From Buxus sempervirens (lineage: Eukaryota > Streptophyta > Magnoliopsida > Buxales > Buxaceae), in assembly GCA_947561395.2 (NCBI GenBank), contig OX387184.1, forward strand, positions 38,368,766 to 38,432,765: DNA of 64,000 nucleotides, read 5' to 3'. Below, one piece after another: positions 61,963 through 64,000 of the stretch; the first letter of the stretch is position 1; every line of letters begins with the position of its first letter. The notes under the pieces were generated by a model. It had not been told where the DNA came from. It did no database searches and saw only the letters and a program-made list of their open reading frames with translations. Position numbers and translations under genes: made by a program.

Positions 61963-63121
61963 TGTCAGCACCCCATTTTTGCATTATAAAATTGCCCAAG
62001 AAGCATATCTTAAACCGGCATATATGTGGGCACGTAAATCGAGGTTTTTATAGTGGACCCATCTTTTTGAAATAACAAGCCCATAATAAAGAGAATTCTG
62101 AGCTGATTCTGTTGGGAGTGGAATTTTAAGAATTTAATAAGCTATCATGCCTAATTTGCTATTCTGAAAAGTTCAAGGATTTATAAAAGAACTTATTGTA
62201 TTTTATGTTTAGTCCTTCTTTAAAACCCTTTTTTAAGAACCCCTAGGTTTCATTTATTATTTCTTTATTTCTTTCATGTTATTTCTTTAATTCTTTTCTT
62301 AATTTCTTAATTATTTTTAGATAATATGCTTAATTAACATATTTAACTATACTAACCGGATTTTTTTATTCTTTTATTAATTCTTAGATAATAGGCTTAA
62401 CTACCATATTTAATTTTAATCATAAGCTTAAACATTTGTAACTTTTATTAATTTCTTATAACACTTCTCATCTTATCCAAATCCTTAAAAAATGGAAAAA
62501 TAAAGTGTAATCTTCAATGATTAAATATGATTGAATTTTTTTACACATGCTTTGTGCAAATAAATTATCATAAAAAAGAAGAAGAAAACAATAAAAAATG
62601 ATTGGGATAATGGAGCATGTTAATTCCTCTAATCTCTTGTATATATGAGAAATATAAGATAAAAAAATAAATAAAAAATAAAAAGAAAAAGAAAAAAAAA
62701 TATATTTCGAAGTAACCAAGTACATTGCTCCATGATAAAATGTTTGATTTAGATTTCTTTATTTTGGATTTTTTATATATGTATTATACATGATGTAGTA
62801 TAGCAACCTTCATTCCTCCAATATTTGTATACATGTGATCATAAAAAGAATAAATAAAAAATATATAAAAGATTTAAAAAAAAAAGAAGAATTAAATAAT
62901 AGTAAAATAACCCAAATATTATCCAACTAATTTAAGGAAACCCATTTCGGTGGGGCAACCCAGGGTGTTCAAGGACTTCCCTGGGTTGTAATTAGGTCAC
63001 TTATCTGGAATCACTGGTTCAGACCAAAAGTCAACAAGGTGTCTACCTTCACCATTTCAGGTAGTGGCGACTCCATAAAAGACATGTAACACCCTTTTTC
63101 CACACGCCCGAGGTGCGCACA
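61963..63121 (+). repeat. 3' LTR of element E, 1.04 kb internal deletion
   Basis: Collinear with the 5' LTR, except that bases equal to about 52794-53832 are missing at the junction near 62111. The minisatellite and TATA box lie in the lost part. The rest differs at few positions. Confidence 0.93.
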
Positions 63122-63126
63122 AGTAC

Positions 63127-63291
63127 TTTTCTTTTGATCAATTCGATTTGGATCTTGAGGTTTTCGAGATTCAATCAATTCATCTTTAGAGAGTCGGTGA
63201 TTGAGTGAGGGGGAGATCTGAGAGAGATCTCCTGGAATTGAAGTTTGAGGATTCTTCTTCATTTCGGAACTTCACATGATCGTGTGATCTC
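63127..63291 (+). repeat. 3' LTR of element H, second part
   Basis: Continues the LTR exactly after the agtac duplication of element E and matches 43681-43843. It stops at 63291, where the inverted F-type LTR begins; about 450 bp of LTR should lie beyond the window. Confidence 0.92.
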
Positions 63292-64000
63292 TGTGCGCGC
63301 GTGGGAAACGCGGCACTGGGAAATTCGGAGTCGCCACCGCCTGATGGGATGCAGGCGGACACCTGGTTGCCTAATCTTGTCTATTAGAGGCTTTTGGTCT
63401 GCGGCTTGAGATTCTAAGTTTGGTTCTCGGGGTCGGTCTGGGGAAGTCCGTAGACACCCCAGTCCACCCCGTCGGTTGACAGGTCCCGTGGGTTCCCTGA
63501 TTTGAGTCAGCTTACTATTTGGTCTTCACCTGATTCCTAATCCAGCATGCCATTCGGTTAAGTCTTGGCGGGACCACCTAAGTGGTGTGGGTCCCTTTAG
63601 TTGATTTTATCTTTGCTTGATCTTAAAGTTTTTTTTTGAGTCTGATTGGGTGGGCTCCGTTGGAAGGCCCACGGTGTCCTGGGTGGGCTTGGGTGAGCCT
63701 GTGTACCCTTGGTGGGCCTCTGTCTAGTCCTAAGAGGCCCTGTGGGCTTGGGTTAAGTGTGTTGGTTTTGTTTAGTTTGTTCAAGTTGGAGCCTTATGTG
63801 GTTTTCATGCAATAGTGGGCCGGCGTTGGTTTGCGGGCCCCTGGGGGGGGGCCCCATGATGGTTGCCAAGATGTTTTTAATTTATATTATTTAAATTCAC
63901 CCAGGTGGGTTGGACATTGGGCTTGGGGCCCGTAGTCCAATTCTTAGGCTTGAAATCCCAAGTTAAATGAAGTTAGGGTTTTGAACCCTCACTTGGTTAG
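63292..64000 (-). mobile_element. F-type gypsy LTR, inverted, runs off the window
   Basis: Starts TGTGCGCGCG, the inverse of an LTR 3' end. It matches the inverse of the 3' half of the LTR at 40835-41880 (CCGTAGACACCCC, GCCTGATGGG(A/G)TGCAGGC). It lies within the 3' LTR of copia H; atctc at 63287-63291 should recur at its far end. Confidence 0.8.

Larger units (their letters stand above)
52645..63121 (+). mobile_element. Ty3/gypsy element E, gag-only and non-autonomous, nested in the copia LTR
   Basis: TG...CA LTRs at 52645-54843 and 61963-63121 are flanked by a perfect agtac duplication (52640-52644 and 63122-63126). A primer site, tandem-repeat leader, gag (about 57475-59038), a 2.9-kb non-coding region and a polypurine tract follow in order. 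No protease, RT, RNase H or integrase is found, so it depends on a partner. Gag and primer site point to the Tat/Ogre/Retand group (inference). Element F and the LTR at 63292 are relatives. Confidence 0.92.
43151..63291 (+). mobile_element. Ty1/copia retrotransposon H, its 3' LTR split by later insertions
   Basis: Order: 5' LTR (43151-44294), primer binding site, gag, protease, integrase, reverse transcriptase, RNase H (44355-49304), a long spacer with a promoter-like block, an extra ORF (50573-51859), polypurine tract, and 3' LTR (52106-52644 plus 63127-63291). PR-INT-RT-RH order makes it copia. The extra ORF after pol and the two CCHC segments suggest the SIRE/Maximus type (inference). The two LTRs differ by about nine substitutions and one 11-bp duplication over roughly 700 compared bases, so the insertion is fairly recent. 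Element E (52645-63121) and the LTR at 63292 interrupt its 3' LTR. Confidence 0.93.

Overview
This is nuclear DNA from a flowering plant, probably a eudicot with a repeat-rich genome. The evidence is a split host gene with GT-AG introns whose product matches plant dynamin-related protein 2 (DRP2), and plant-type L1 LINEs, a hAT element, Ty1/copia and Ty3/gypsy LTR retrotransposons, and solo LTRs. I cannot name the species. I see no tRNA or rRNA gene, no CRISPR array and no bacterial-type operon.

Left part (1-27300, minus strand). One host gene fills this part. Ten coding exons of a DRP2-like large GTPase run from the start codon at 26969 down to 521 (426 codons, uninterrupted). The rest of the gene lies left of the window. 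A TATA box and a purine-rich leader lie at 26970-27290. Intron 4 is about 17.7 kb long. It has absorbed two L1 LINEs with clear target-site duplications (5088-12015 and 17236-20607), both antisense to the gene, a 1.3-kb hAT derivative with an 8-bp duplication (12629-13935), a LINE tail, and short tandem duplications. Intron 1 (4.2 kb) holds a very short LINE tail copy and a candidate terminal-inverted-repeat element.

Middle part (27300-39600). No gene is visible. A solo LTR (29870-37570, duplication agttt) was hit by two more LTRs of its own family: one in the opposite orientation (31022-33329) and one in the same orientation (34160-37158, duplication gatgc). A fourth, truncated copy lies at 38022-39554.

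Right part (39600-64000). This is a stack of nested LTR retrotransposons. An old Ty3/gypsy pol fragment (41881-43150) is cut on its left by the 3' LTR of a second gypsy element and on its right by a copia element. The copia element starts at 43151; its gag-pol carries several stop codons, but an extra ORF between pol and the 3' LTR is intact. Its 3' LTR is split by a gag-only, non-autonomous gypsy element (52645-63121, duplication agtac). It is then cut again at 63292 by an inverted LTR that runs off the window.

The most unusual feature is in the copia element. The extra ORF (428 aa, at 50573) is preceded by its own promoter-like block, whose GC-rich repeat units resemble the repeat units of the element's LTR. 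The ORF has stayed open while gag-pol has decayed.
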